Source of the DNA: a virus
Reading direction: 5' to 3' (one strand)
Length of the DNA: 36,875 nucleotides
Virus record (IMG/VR): IMGVR_UViG_3300036045_000039
Span: 1-36,875 of that record
This document shows positions 21,152 through 30,265 of the stretch, in pieces; the stretch's first letter is position 1, and every line of letters begins with the position of its first letter. The notes under the pieces were generated by a model that did no database searches, was not told the DNA's origin, and worked only from the letters and a program-made list of their open reading frames with translations. A program made the translations under genes and the position numbers.

Positions 21152-23440
21152 ATGGCTCAAAATCGCGTTGTCGAGACAATCCTTGCTTTCAAGGTTGATG
21201 AACCTAATGTTCAGCGTGCCAATTCGGCAGTTGCTGAATTGAGAACCACCATTGAGCGTCTGAAAAGCAAAGAATCTGTTGAGCCGATCAAAATCAATCC
21301 CAACCAAGTGCGTGTTGTCAGCAAAGCAATGCAGGCTCTACAAGCTGATGTTGAGCGACTAAAGAAAGGCACGCCAATTGAATTGGTGAAACCGACAACC
21401 TCAGTTTCTGGAAATAGTGCCATCAGCAGACAAGGCGGGGGTAGTGATTTCATTGGGAAAACTATTTTAGACAGTGTCCGGAGTGCAACCAGTAGCATCC
21501 CTATTCTTGGCGACGCTGTTCAAAATTTAGGAGTAGGTACTGAACAAGCAATTGGCAGAATTGCGACCTCAAGTCCGCTGGCTGTAGCAGCGATAGTTGC
21601 TGTTGGGGCGGGTTTTGCGCTGCTTGACCGCCAGTTACAAGATACCAAAAATACCCTAAATGCAGCCGTTAGTGCTAACGAAGCCTACTACGACCTGATC
21701 GGCAGTGCTGCGACCGAAGAAAAGGTTATTGAACGCCGCGAGGAGCTTAATCGCAGATTGGCGGCCCAACAGGAAGAGTTATCTGTCATTGAAGCCTCTT
21801 TTGCCTCCGCATTTGAAGGTGCTGTGAAATCTTTTGGAGAGGTTGGCGGGCGAGCAGCCTTTGCTATATCTAATGCGCTTAGTACGGATGACGAGGCAAC
21901 TGCCCGCGCAGATGAACTTCGCAATTCGGTAAGGGACGCGCAGGCCGAAATTGATGCTTTAAGTAGAGGGTTGGAAAATGGGGCTTTTGCTGCTGCGACG
22001 GCAGCCGAAGCGGAACGGAAATTGGCCGAAGCCCGCGCTCGGCAGGCTGTCGGCTTCAACCAGGATTTCTTGAACGCTGAACTCGAGGCCGGAAACCTTG
22101 CGGTGAGAGCATCCGTTGAGGCAGTTGAGGAACGTATTGCTGCCCTTCAACGAGAACAAACGGTACTGGCTGAGTATGCCGGGTATGTTCAACGCCAGAT
22201 TGATAATGCTGGAGATGATGTTGCGGTTCGGGAAGCGTTGCAAGCGCAACTGGACGGCATTAACCGCAGCATTGAAACAGCCACCAATACGCTGACTTTG
22301 TTCAATCGTGATGGCCTGCTCGAAACCGTCCGCGCCGCTGAGGCGGCAAAAGAGGCACTCGAAGCCGAGCAGCGCGTCCGCGAGGAGTCGATCAACCTGG
22401 TGCGCCAGTATGAGCAGGATAAAGCCCGCATTGAGCAGCAGGCCGCCGAACGGGAAATCGCGCTGGCGCAGCAACTGAGCGATCAGCAATTGGCGATTGC
22501 CGAACGCGCCGCCGAGCAGGAAGCCGACCTGCTGGAGAAGCTGGTGCAGGCGCGGGATGACCTCGCCGCCGACCTCGCCACTGATCTGGCGGATGCGGCG
22601 GCCCAGGCGCAGGAGGACGCGCTCAATCGGCAGATTGACTTCCAGCGGCAGGAGGTCGAGAGCGCCATCCAGCACCAGGCCGACCTGGAGCGCATCCGGC
22701 GCAGCGGCGAGGAGCGCGAGTTTGAACTGGCGCTCAACCGTGACTTCGCCGGGTTGGCGCGGTCGCGGCGGCAGACGGCCAGCGACCTGACCAACGCCAA
22801 CCAGCAGTTTGGCGAAGACCGGGCCGCCCGCGCACGGGCGTTCCAGCAGCAGAACGAAGATGCCGCCCGGCAATACGACCTGGAACGCAACCAGCGCATT
22901 GCCCGCTTCCAGCAGGACGTGGTGGATGCCGAGGTCAATTACCAACGAGAACGAACGCAGATTGCCCAGCAGCGACAGCGCAATCTGCAGGAAGCGCAGA
23001 CGGCCTACAACCGTGAACTCCTGCAACTGCGGCAGAAGCTGACCGCCGAACTGGCGCAGCGGCAGCAGGCGGTGGTGGCTGAACTGCGGCTGGTACAGCA
23101 GGGGACAGCGGCGAAACTGGCGCTGGAGCAGCAGTACTACGCGCAGTCACAGCGCCTGATCCAGCAGGCCATCGGCAACCTGGGCGGCAGCAGCGGGCAA
23201 GCGGGCAATGCCTCCGGCTTCCTCCCTTCGGCTACCCGCAGCAGCGGCCTGAGCAATCTGCGTCCGTTACCGGGGCGCGGTAGCCAGCAAACGGCCTCCG
23301 CCGCGCCGGGCGGGATCGTGCTGAACCTGAACATCCCGATCACCACCGGGGCCAGCGCCGACCAGATTCGCGGGCTGGTGCCAGCGATCCAGCAGACGGT
23401 GCGGACGGAAGTCGCCGACCTGTTCGGCGTGAGCGCATAA
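21152..23440 (+). CDS. Tape measure protein
   Basis: 762 residues. After an N-terminal region with short helices comes a hydrophobic segment at about 147-162 (LAVAAIVAVGAGFALL). Then follow long coiled coils very rich in Gln, Ala, Arg and Glu (for example QYEQDKARIEQQAAEREIALAQQ and similar stretches to about residue 670). The C-terminus is Gly/Ser-rich and then structured (IVLNLNIPITTGASADQIRG). This composition, and a place after the G/GT chaperones, identify the tape measure. At 1.5 angstrom per residue it predicts a tail near 110 nm. No good ribosome binding site precedes the ATG. Base composition changes sharply near 22310, discussed in findings. Confidence 0.85.
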   Translation: MAQNRVVETILAFKVDEPNVQRANSAVAELRTTIERLKSKESVEPIKINPNQVRVVSKAMQALQADVERLKKGTPIELVKPTTSVSGNSAISRQGGGSDFIGKTILDSVRSATSSIPILGDAVQNLGVGTEQAIGRIATSSPLAVAAIVAVGAGFALLDRQLQDTKNTLNAAVSANEAYYDLIGSAATEEKVIERREELNRRLAAQQEELSVIEASFASAFEGAVKSFGEVGGRAAFAISNALSTDDEATARADELRNSVRDAQAEIDALSRGLENGAFAAATAAEAERKLAEARARQAVGFNQDFLNAELEAGNLAVRASVEAVEERIAALQREQTVLAEYAGYVQRQIDNAGDDVAVREALQAQLDGINRSIETATNTLTLFNRDGLLETVRAAEAAKEALEAEQRVREESINLVRQYEQDKARIEQQAAEREIALAQQLSDQQLAIAERAAEQEADLLEKLVQARDDLAADLATDLADAAAQAQEDALNRQIDFQRQEVESAIQHQADLERIRRSGEEREFELALNRDFAGLARSRRQTASDLTNANQQFGEDRAARARAFQQQNEDAARQYDLERNQRIARFQQDVVDAEVNYQRERTQIAQQRQRNLQEAQTAYNRELLQLRQKLTAELAQRQQAVVAELRLVQQGTAAKLALEQQYYAQSQRLIQQAIGNLGGSSGQAGNASGFLPSATRSSGLSNLRPLPGRGSQQTASAAPGGIVLNLNIPITTGASADQIRGLVPAIQQTVRTEVADLFGVSA

Positions 23441-23458
23441 AAGTATGCAGGGGGCGTG

Positions 23459-23878
23459 ATGCCAGCCTTCACCGATTACAAAATCGCCGCCGGACATAAC
23501 AACGCGGGCGGCCTGACCCTGATCGGTCTGATCGTCCCGGCGGGCGACATCGCTTTCCCGGAGCCGACCGCCCGCTTGAGTTATTCGCCAGGGGTGCGGC
23601 GGGTGCGGCTTGACCAGCAGCTTTACGTGGCGGGGTTCCCGGCGCAGACCTGGGAGATGCCGTTCCTGAGCCTGCCGCAGTATCAGTACCTGAAGACGAC
23701 CTACTGCGGCGGCGGGTACAGCGGCCTGGTGACAGTGCGGACGCGCTGGAACGCCGGGGCTTATGCCCATTTCAACGCCGTGCTGCAGGTGCCGCTGGAA
23801 CCGGAGCTCGAGTCGCTGCAGGCGGGCAACAAGTGGGTGCGGGTGCCGCTGAAACTGATGAACCTGGTGGCGCTATGA
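23459..23878 (+). CDS. Minor tail protein (putative)
   Basis: 139 residues starting MPAFTDYKIAAGHNNAGG; a GTG at 23456 is an alternative. The protein is beta-rich (LIGLIVPAGDIAFPEPTARLSYSPGVRRVRL, SGLVTVRTRWN, AHFNAVLQVPL, VRVPLKLMNL). A small protein in this place, between tape measure and hub, is commonly a distal tail or tip component. The final ATGA overlap links it to the next gene. No family assigned. Confidence 0.6.
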   Translation: MPAFTDYKIAAGHNNAGGLTLIGLIVPAGDIAFPEPTARLSYSPGVRRVRLDQQLYVAGFPAQTWEMPFLSLPQYQYLKTTYCGGGYSGLVTVRTRWNAGAYAHFNAVLQVPLEPELESLQAGNKWVRVPLKLMNLVAL

Positions 23879-26800
23879 GCTTCCACGCGGCGCTGACGAG
23901 CGACCAACTCAACACCCTGCGCGGGACGGCAGCCAACCCGGCGCGGTTCAGCGGGGCGGCCTACATCTCACTCTGCCCGAACACGGCGGCTTACACGGCG
24001 CGGGTCAACCAGACGATCTTTAGCGCGGCGCTGGCGCAGATCACCTACGACACGGGTTCCGGCACGCTGGCGAACGTGCAGCCGGGCATGACCGTGCTGC
24101 TGAGTAAGTCGAATGATGCCAAAGCGGCCTACTGGGCGGGGCGGGTGCGGAAAACGCCGACTGCTTCCCGGCTGTACATCAATGAAACTTCGCCGGGCGA
24201 CATTGCCGATAACGATTATATCTTCGTGCTGGATGACTACCGTATCTGGGATCGGCTAGGGCGGGAGGTGAGCGGCACGCTCTACGCGGATTACGACCTG
24301 GCTTTCCAGCGGATGCCACCGGTCATCCACAATCTGCGTTCGGCCTATGCGGGCTGGATTGACACAACGATCTCGGCGCTGGAGATTGCCTTCAGCGCCC
24401 AGGCGTTCGCCGCCGAAAGCGGGGCCAGCATCAGCGGCTATAGCTGGAGCATCGCCGACGGCACCCTGCAAGCTGGCACACTCACGAGTGCCGCCATCAC
24501 CGTCCGCTTTCCGGGGGGCTTCCGCTGGATCAGTTTGACCGTGACCGACAGCGGCGGGCGGACGGCAACGCGGCGCATCCCGGTCTGGGCGCACAGCAGC
24601 GCTTACCCGCCGCACGTCCTGAGCGCGGATGACCTGAACGTGACGGCGACCGCCGAGGGCGGCTACAACGGCAGCCTAAGGGCGTTTGCCGGGGTCAGCG
24701 CCGTACTCGACAGTACGCTGCTGGTGGCATGGGGGGATGACCGATACCAGACGGGGGCCGGGCCACTGACGGGCAGCAACATCCTGCTGCTGGGTCGGCT
24801 GCGGCAGCAAAACGACAGCCTGCGCCCGGCGGACGATGCCGGGGCCGATGCCGAATTGCGCTACGAGGTGGAGGGGCCGCTGGCGCAGCTGGGGCGGTTG
24901 CAGCAATTGCCCTACGAATTCACCTTCGCCAGCAACCCGACCAAGTGGGGGCAGGTCAATAAGCTGACCCCCTGGCGGGCCTGCGTGCTGCAACTGCGCT
25001 TGTGCAGTACCTTTCTCGACCTGCACTCGCTGACGTTCGATAGCACGGCGGATACGTTTCAGGCGGCGGGTTTCGTCACCCAGAGCGGCAACATCCTCAC
25101 TGGACTGAACGATCTGGCTTCATCAATCAACGCGGCGGTGCAAATCAACGCGGCGGGGCAGGCGCAGATCGTGCGGGATGCCCAGATCATCAACCTGGGC
25201 TTGCGGGCGGCGCTGCCGACGGTCGCCACTTGGGGCGCTGCTGATGTACTGGACATTGCCCTAGAGCAGACCATGCCGCAGCAGATCGGCAATTTGCAGG
25301 CCAGCGGCGGCAGTTACAACACCACCTCACGCAAGGTGACCCCCGTCCTCAGCCTGGCACCGGGGGTGGCGCAGGGGTATGCCGAGGGGCAAGGTCAACT
25401 CAGTGGACAGGTGCTGGTGGCGAATGAAATCAAAAGCGCGGCAGAGGCTGAACTCAACACCCGTTCCGGCAATGCCTACGCTAAGTCCCAGGCGCTGGAT
25501 CGGCTGACCATCACCCACCCGGACGGGTATTACTGGCTGACCCCGGCTGCCGACCAGTGGTTCTGCTTTGATCCGGCGGCACTGCCGTTGGTCAGCGGAG
25601 GCAATTTCACCAGCACTACGCGCTGGTTGCTGGTGAGCAGCACGGTGCGCCACGATGCTGCGAGTGGCACCAAGCAGGTGCAGGTCGTCTACGTGCGCGA
25701 ATCCAGCGGCCCGCCGGGGCAGACCATCACCCAGCCGCCGTCGAGTGAGGGCGGCAATCCGCCGCCGGTGGAGTTCCCGCCGATTGAACCCGGCTTCGGC
25801 TTCCCGCCCGAATGGTATCAACCGCCGGGGGAGACGGGCGGCCCGGTGGTGGAACCGCCCAATCAACCGCGCAGCGATGGCGGCACAGTGCTGCTGGGGG
25901 TGGGCGGCACACACAACCGGGTCTACCTCAGCACGCGCTTCTTGGCTGCGGAGCCAACTTGGGCGGATGTGACCCCGCCCATTGCCGAGGATGGGCTTAT
26001 CAAGCAAGCCATCTTCGACCCCTGGCGCAAAAGCGGGGCTTATGTGCTGGCGCGGGAAGAACACGATGAATGGTGCTACCGCTTTGATTTTACGCTGGAC
26101 GATCAAGGTTGGATCAGTTGCGATCAGTTCTTCATCAACAGCGGCGGCGATACGACCGACACCAGCAGCACTTATCAGGATGGCATTGGCTGGAAAGGCA
26201 ATACCTACTATTTCGGGGTAGGGCGCGGTTACACGGCTATCCGATTGAACTTTCCGTACAATGTGACCCTCAAAAAGATCAACATCACCGGCATTGACAG
26301 CAACGTGGGCAATTCGGGCTACATGGAAAGCACGTACTTTGCTATCGGCGGCGGGTCGTTCACACTAACTGGTACTTATCTGGAAGTGTGCATGGGCAAC
26401 TTTGGGGGAGGGGTAAACCCCACCATCACATCGGTCACGCTTTATGGTCAAGGCCCTAATCCTTTTGGTCTAAACCACGACTGTACCCCTGAAGATTATG
26501 GCCCTCCTATTATCATTGATTCGGTCTGGCGGACAGATGATGTTTTTGCTGACCCGGTGATGTGGTTACGGGGCGCTCCACTGGTGGCTGCGCTGGCACT
26601 GATTGACCACACGCCGATCCGGGATGCGCTGTACGCCGCCGATACCGTCACCGCCGCCTCATATTACTCCACTGACCGGGGCGTGAGCTGGGCCACCGCA
26701 GAAGACGCAGGCGCACCGAATACGCCGCTTTCCGGCGCGGACGTGAGCAAGTTTGCCTCGGTGCTGCTGCTCAGTGGTGACGGGCAAATGCAGAAGCAGG

Positions 26801-27351
26801 CCACCGGCGGCGCGTTCGCCGCTTATGGAGGGGCTAAAGAAGGCGGGGCGGTCTTCATCCCGCGCAAAACCTTCACCACGCTCAACACCAATAACAACGG
26901 GAGTGACCCGCAATACCTGCTGGCGGCGGGGGTCAGCGACGGCGGGGAAAGCCTGTGGCGGGTGACGGTAGCCGGGGCGATCTTCACCGCCATCACGCCG
27001 ACCCTCAGCGGCAATGACGGGCTGGGCGTGGGGCCACAGTGTATCGTCATGCCCTGGGCCAGCGGCAGGATCATCCTGGCTATTCTGCTGTTTGGCAGCA
27101 CGCGACGGCTGGTCATCAGCACAGATAGCGGGGCCACCTGGGCGGAGGCGACGGGCGATGTGCCGGTCGGCGCGGTGGCGGATTACATCCGCATGAGGAA
27201 GACCGATACCCGGATGCGGCAGGCGTACTTCAACGCCAGCAACGGCCCGGCTTACCTGCCCAACGTGCAGGCGGCTTCCCCCACGTTTGTCATCAAGCCG
27301 TATCCATCCGATCAACCGATTGTGAGCATTGAACCCTGGGAGGGCGCATGA
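23875..27351 (+). CDS. Tail hub/tip protein with Asp-box propeller-like C-terminus
   Basis: 1158 residues. Residues about 50-260 include a strand-rich hub-like part and an Ig/PKD-like domain (SISGYSWSIADGTL...WISLTVTDSGGRTATRRIPV). A proline-rich linker follows (about 615-685, PPVEFPPIEPGFGFPPEWYQPPG). The C-terminal third has Asp-box (BNR) repeats with the form S-x-D-x-G-x-x-W: STDRGVSWATA near 26670-26700 and STDSGATWAEA near 27115-27147, as in sialidase-like propellers. Between them, around 26150-26560, is an AT-richer inserted segment. The N-terminus is likely the baseplate hub; the propeller may bind receptors. Confidence 0.7.
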   Translation: MSFHAALTSDQLNTLRGTAANPARFSGAAYISLCPNTAAYTARVNQTIFSAALAQITYDTGSGTLANVQPGMTVLLSKSNDAKAAYWAGRVRKTPTASRLYINETSPGDIADNDYIFVLDDYRIWDRLGREVSGTLYADYDLAFQRMPPVIHNLRSAYAGWIDTTISALEIAFSAQAFAAESGASISGYSWSIADGTLQAGTLTSAAITVRFPGGFRWISLTVTDSGGRTATRRIPVWAHSSAYPPHVLSADDLNVTATAEGGYNGSLRAFAGVSAVLDSTLLVAWGDDRYQTGAGPLTGSNILLLGRLRQQNDSLRPADDAGADAELRYEVEGPLAQLGRLQQLPYEFTFASNPTKWGQVNKLTPWRACVLQLRLCSTFLDLHSLTFDSTADTFQAAGFVTQSGNILTGLNDLASSINAAVQINAAGQAQIVRDAQIINLGLRAALPTVATWGAADVLDIALEQTMPQQIGNLQASGGSYNTTSRKVTPVLSLAPGVAQGYAEGQGQLSGQVLVANEIKSAAEAELNTRSGNAYAKSQALDRLTITHPDGYYWLTPAADQWFCFDPAALPLVSGGNFTSTTRWLLVSSTVRHDAASGTKQVQVVYVRESSGPPGQTITQPPSSEGGNPPPVEFPPIEPGFGFPPEWYQPPGETGGPVVEPPNQPRSDGGTVLLGVGGTHNRVYLSTRFLAAEPTWADVTPPIAEDGLIKQAIFDPWRKSGAYVLAREEHDEWCYRFDFTLDDQGWISCDQFFINSGGDTTDTSSTYQDGIGWKGNTYYFGVGRGYTAIRLNFPYNVTLKKINITGIDSNVGNSGYMESTYFAIGGGSFTLTGTYLEVCMGNFGGGVNPTITSVTLYGQGPNPFGLNHDCTPEDYGPPIIIDSVWRTDDVFADPVMWLRGAPLVAALALIDHTPIRDALYAADTVTAASYYSTDRGVSWATAEDAGAPNTPLSGADVSKFASVLLLSGDGQMQKQATGGAFAAYGGAKEGGAVFIPRKTFTTLNTNNNGSDPQYLLAAGVSDGGESLWRVTVAGAIFTAITPTLSGNDGLGVGPQCIVMPWASGRIILAILLFGSTRRLVISTDSGATWAEATGDVPVGAVADYIRMRKTDTRMRQAYFNASNGPAYLPNVQAASPTFVIKPYPSDQPIVSIEPWEGA

Positions 27352-29450
27352 GCCTCAAAACCCTGCTGCAACAGCAGCTTAACCTGGTCACGCGCCTGGC
27401 CCGCCTGGGGGATGGCACGGGCGCGGTGCGGGATGCAGCAAAACCGGGCAATGTGTGGGTGCGGTTGCTGCAGGCCGATAATACGCTGCGAGCGCCCGTC
27501 TCCATGCCGATCCACCCCAACGCCAACCTGCCCATACTGGAAGATACCCCGGTACGGGTCGGCAAGCTGGACGGGCGGGACGTGGTGCTGAGTGGCGACT
27601 CGGTCGCGCTGGCAAGCGGCGGCTATCACCCCGGCATTCTGAACCCGCTGGATCACACGCTGAACGGGTTCGTCAGCACGACGCAACTGATGCCCATGCT
27701 GTGCAAGCCGCACTTGGACCCGGCCAAGCCGCTGTACGCCAGCGTGTGGCCGGCGCTGCTGCTGGTGGAGGACACCCTGAACCTGGCTGGCGCGGAAGAG
27801 ATCAACCTAGGCAGTTTCGTCCCTGGTGCGGATTTGCACCGCTACGTGGTGGTCTGCTGGCGCAGCGACACCAATGTACTGGAGGCAGTCGCCAGCACAC
27901 CGAAGGCCGTGACCGATCCGCTGGGCGCTGAAGATTTGCAGGAGGCATTGGACGACCGCACAACTGGCGCGATCCCGATCTGGGCGTGGCGATTGGAAGG
28001 CGGGCAGACGGCGCTGCGGGCGGAGCCGGGGTACGAGCAGGACATGCGGCAACTCATCAACCTGCCGACCAGCGGCGGGGGAGGGGGAGGCGGCCTGACG
28101 GCGGAGGAAATCCGCGATCTGGTGGCGGCGTTCGTGATTGAAGGCGCAAATATTGATGTGGTGCATGATGACGGCGCGGATACCCTGACCATCAGCGTGA
28201 GCGGATTGACCCCTGCCGAAATCGGCGGGTTTAATGAGGCGGTTGATGACCGGGTGGCGGCGCTGCTCGTTGAAGGGGCGGGCATTGACCTGGTTTACGA
28301 CGACGGTGCAGCCACGCTGACGGTGAGCGCCACTGGCCCCACGGCGGTTGCCCCTAGCATTGTCGGCGGTCGGCTGAGTTTGAGCAGCAGCGAGCCAGTG
28401 CCAATAGGTGATGTCAGCAACCAATCCACGCTGTATTACCTGCCGTACACGGGCAACCAGATTGCGCTATGGAACCCCACCACCAGCGCATGGCAACTGT
28501 ACACCATCCCGGATGCCGGGGTCAGTCTGGTGCTGCCTTCCACGCAACAACGTCTGTATGACATTTTCCTCTACGACAATACTGGCACCCTGACCCTGGA
28601 AACGGTCATCTGGAATGAGCCACAAAACCGGGTCATCAGCGGTGTCACCAATGCTTCGCCGCCAGTCGTGACTTTCACAACAAGTCATACAATGGTGGTG
28701 AATGATCTTGTCACCATCAAAGATGTGGTTGGCGCGACCGGGGTCAACGGCACGTGGCGAGTACGCGCTGTTGGCGCGACCACCATCACGCTGGAGAACC
28801 TGGACGCGACTACGCCGGCCGCGCCCGGCGTATACACCAGCGGCGGGGTTTGCGCCCGCGAAAATGAATTACTGACGCGGGCAACGGCGCTGGCAAAGCA
28901 GAACGGGGTGTATGTCAAAAGCGGCACGCCGGCGCGGCGCTATATGGGATCAATCAAAACGGGCCGAACGAATGGAGCCAGTTCTGATAGTCGGGCGCAT
29001 CGATTGCTTTGGAATGCTTATAATCGGGTACGTAAATGGCTTCGAGCGTTCCCTACTCCCGTTAGCTGGACTTACTCCACAAACGCTTATCGCTTCATGA
29101 ACAATGACGCTGCGGTGCGGGTCAACTTTGTGCTTGGCCTTCCCATAGATATGCCAGAACTAAAGGTTTTGGGCCACGTCAGTACAAGCGGAACGAGCGC
29201 CCATAACGTTGCAATTGCTCTAGCTTCTACAGCCGGAACTATTACTGCACAGGGAACCCAACCTCGCCTTAATTTTGGCGCAGCCAATCAAGGCGGTAGT
29301 TTGACTGGGGAACTTGAATATCTTGGATTTGAAGCTGGCTCATGGTCATTTCAAGCGCGAGAGCGCGGCGGCGGGGTTGGCACGCAGACTTGGGGAAATA
29401 CGCTTGAATCATTGGCAAGTGCCGGACTGATCGGCGCTCACTGGTGCTGA
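27348..29450 (+). CDS. Tail fibre / receptor-binding protein (putative)
   Basis: 700 residues. The N-terminal 240 residues are the tail-attachment-like part and end in a heptaglycine linker (243-249). Then come two copies of a fibre repeat: EGANIDVVHDDGADTLTISV and EGAGIDLVYDDGAATLTVSA. The middle has YLPYTGNQIALWNPTTSAWQLYTIP and an Ig-like segment. The tip (about 530-700) begins RRYMGSIKTGRTNG with LLWNAYNRVRKWLRAF, a pattern found at phage fibre tips. The tip DNA is AT-richer than the rest. It should bind the host receptor. It shares an ATGA junction with the hub gene. Confidence 0.75.
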   Translation: MSLKTLLQQQLNLVTRLARLGDGTGAVRDAAKPGNVWVRLLQADNTLRAPVSMPIHPNANLPILEDTPVRVGKLDGRDVVLSGDSVALASGGYHPGILNPLDHTLNGFVSTTQLMPMLCKPHLDPAKPLYASVWPALLLVEDTLNLAGAEEINLGSFVPGADLHRYVVVCWRSDTNVLEAVASTPKAVTDPLGAEDLQEALDDRTTGAIPIWAWRLEGGQTALRAEPGYEQDMRQLINLPTSGGGGGGGLTAEEIRDLVAAFVIEGANIDVVHDDGADTLTISVSGLTPAEIGGFNEAVDDRVAALLVEGAGIDLVYDDGAATLTVSATGPTAVAPSIVGGRLSLSSSEPVPIGDVSNQSTLYYLPYTGNQIALWNPTTSAWQLYTIPDAGVSLVLPSTQQRLYDIFLYDNTGTLTLETVIWNEPQNRVISGVTNASPPVVTFTTSHTMVVNDLVTIKDVVGATGVNGTWRVRAVGATTITLENLDATTPAAPGVYTSGGVCARENELLTRATALAKQNGVYVKSGTPARRYMGSIKTGRTNGASSDSRAHRLLWNAYNRVRKWLRAFPTPVSWTYSTNAYRFMNNDAAVRVNFVLGLPIDMPELKVLGHVSTSGTSAHNVAIALASTAGTITAQGTQPRLNFGAANQGGSLTGELEYLGFEAGSWSFQARERGGGVGTQTWGNTLESLASAGLIGAHWC

Positions 29451-29483
29451 CCGGCACGCGGCAACCCCGCCCACCCAAGTTGC

Positions 29484-29493
29484 TACACTGAAA
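29484..29493 (+). promoter_or_regulatory. TACACTGAAA motif before the lysis cassette
   Basis: This 10-base motif lies 25 bases before the start at 29519 and is identical to 8126-8135 before the terminase operon. At 8126 it overlaps a promoter -10 candidate, but here no good -35 is seen. It could be a phage-specific late promoter or activator element, or chance. Confidence 0.25.
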
Positions 29494-29518
29494 GCAGGGT
29501 GAGAGGCGGGTCACACAC

Positions 29519-30265
29519 ATGGACGTGTTGTTCCAGTTGATCGAGCAGATCGGCATCCCGGCAGCGATAGGGGTGCTGCTATTTTGGGTACTGCTGGAAA
29601 GCCGACGCAGCCAGTCGCGGTTGAATGACGCGAAAGAATCCTGGCAACTGGAGGCGGGCAAGCAAGCCCAAAAAAGGGTTGATAAACTGCAAGACGACCT
29701 GACCGCCATGATGGAGGAGCGGGAGGCCGACCTGAAGCAGGTGCTGCAACTGGAGCGCGAAAATACCCGGCTGAAGCTGGTCGAACGGGATACCCGCATC
29801 CAGCAGTTGGAATCCACGCTGGAAAGCCAGCGGCTGCAAAATCTGGCGCAGGTGGATCATTTGCAGGGGCAGATCAATGAGTATCGGCGACGGCAGCCCA
29901 ATTACGATCAACTGGCACAGAAGGTACTCAGCCTCGAAGAAGCACTCAAATTGCACCGCGATACGATTGAAACCTTGACGCGGATGCTGAAACAGGAACA
30001 GCGGCAGCACCAAGAGGTCATCCAGAAGCATGATGCCGAGATGCGGGGTCTGCGGGAAAAATACGAGCGCGAAATCAGCGATCTGAAGAATACGGTGGGG
30101 GATGTGCAAACGCAGGCGGCGCTGGCTGCCCAGCGAGCGGACACGGCCATCAATGATGTGCAGGCGGTGCGGCAGTTGCAGACCAAGACGCTGGAGAAGA
30201 TCACGGATAAGTTGCTGGTGCTGGACACGCCGCCACCCGATACGGAGGCTCTACCCCATGAATGA
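29519..30265 (+). CDS. Membrane-anchored coiled-coil protein in lysis cassette
   Basis: 248 residues. Residues 12-27 are a single hydrophobic segment (IPAAIGVLLFWVLLES region), and nearly all the rest is coiled coil (long heptads with LEREN, LESTLESQRLQ, LEEALKLHRDTIETLTRML). A membrane anchor followed by a long coiled coil next to holin and endolysin genes is the general form of a spanin-like or holin-associated protein, but no spanin lipobox is seen. The end overlaps the next gene by 8 bases. Confidence 0.6.
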   Translation: MDVLFQLIEQIGIPAAIGVLLFWVLLESRRSQSRLNDAKESWQLEAGKQAQKRVDKLQDDLTAMMEEREADLKQVLQLERENTRLKLVERDTRIQQLESTLESQRLQNLAQVDHLQGQINEYRRRQPNYDQLAQKVLSLEEALKLHRDTIETLTRMLKQEQRQHQEVIQKHDAEMRGLREKYEREISDLKNTVGDVQTQAALAAQRADTAINDVQAVRQLQTKTLEKITDKLLVLDTPPPDTEALPHE

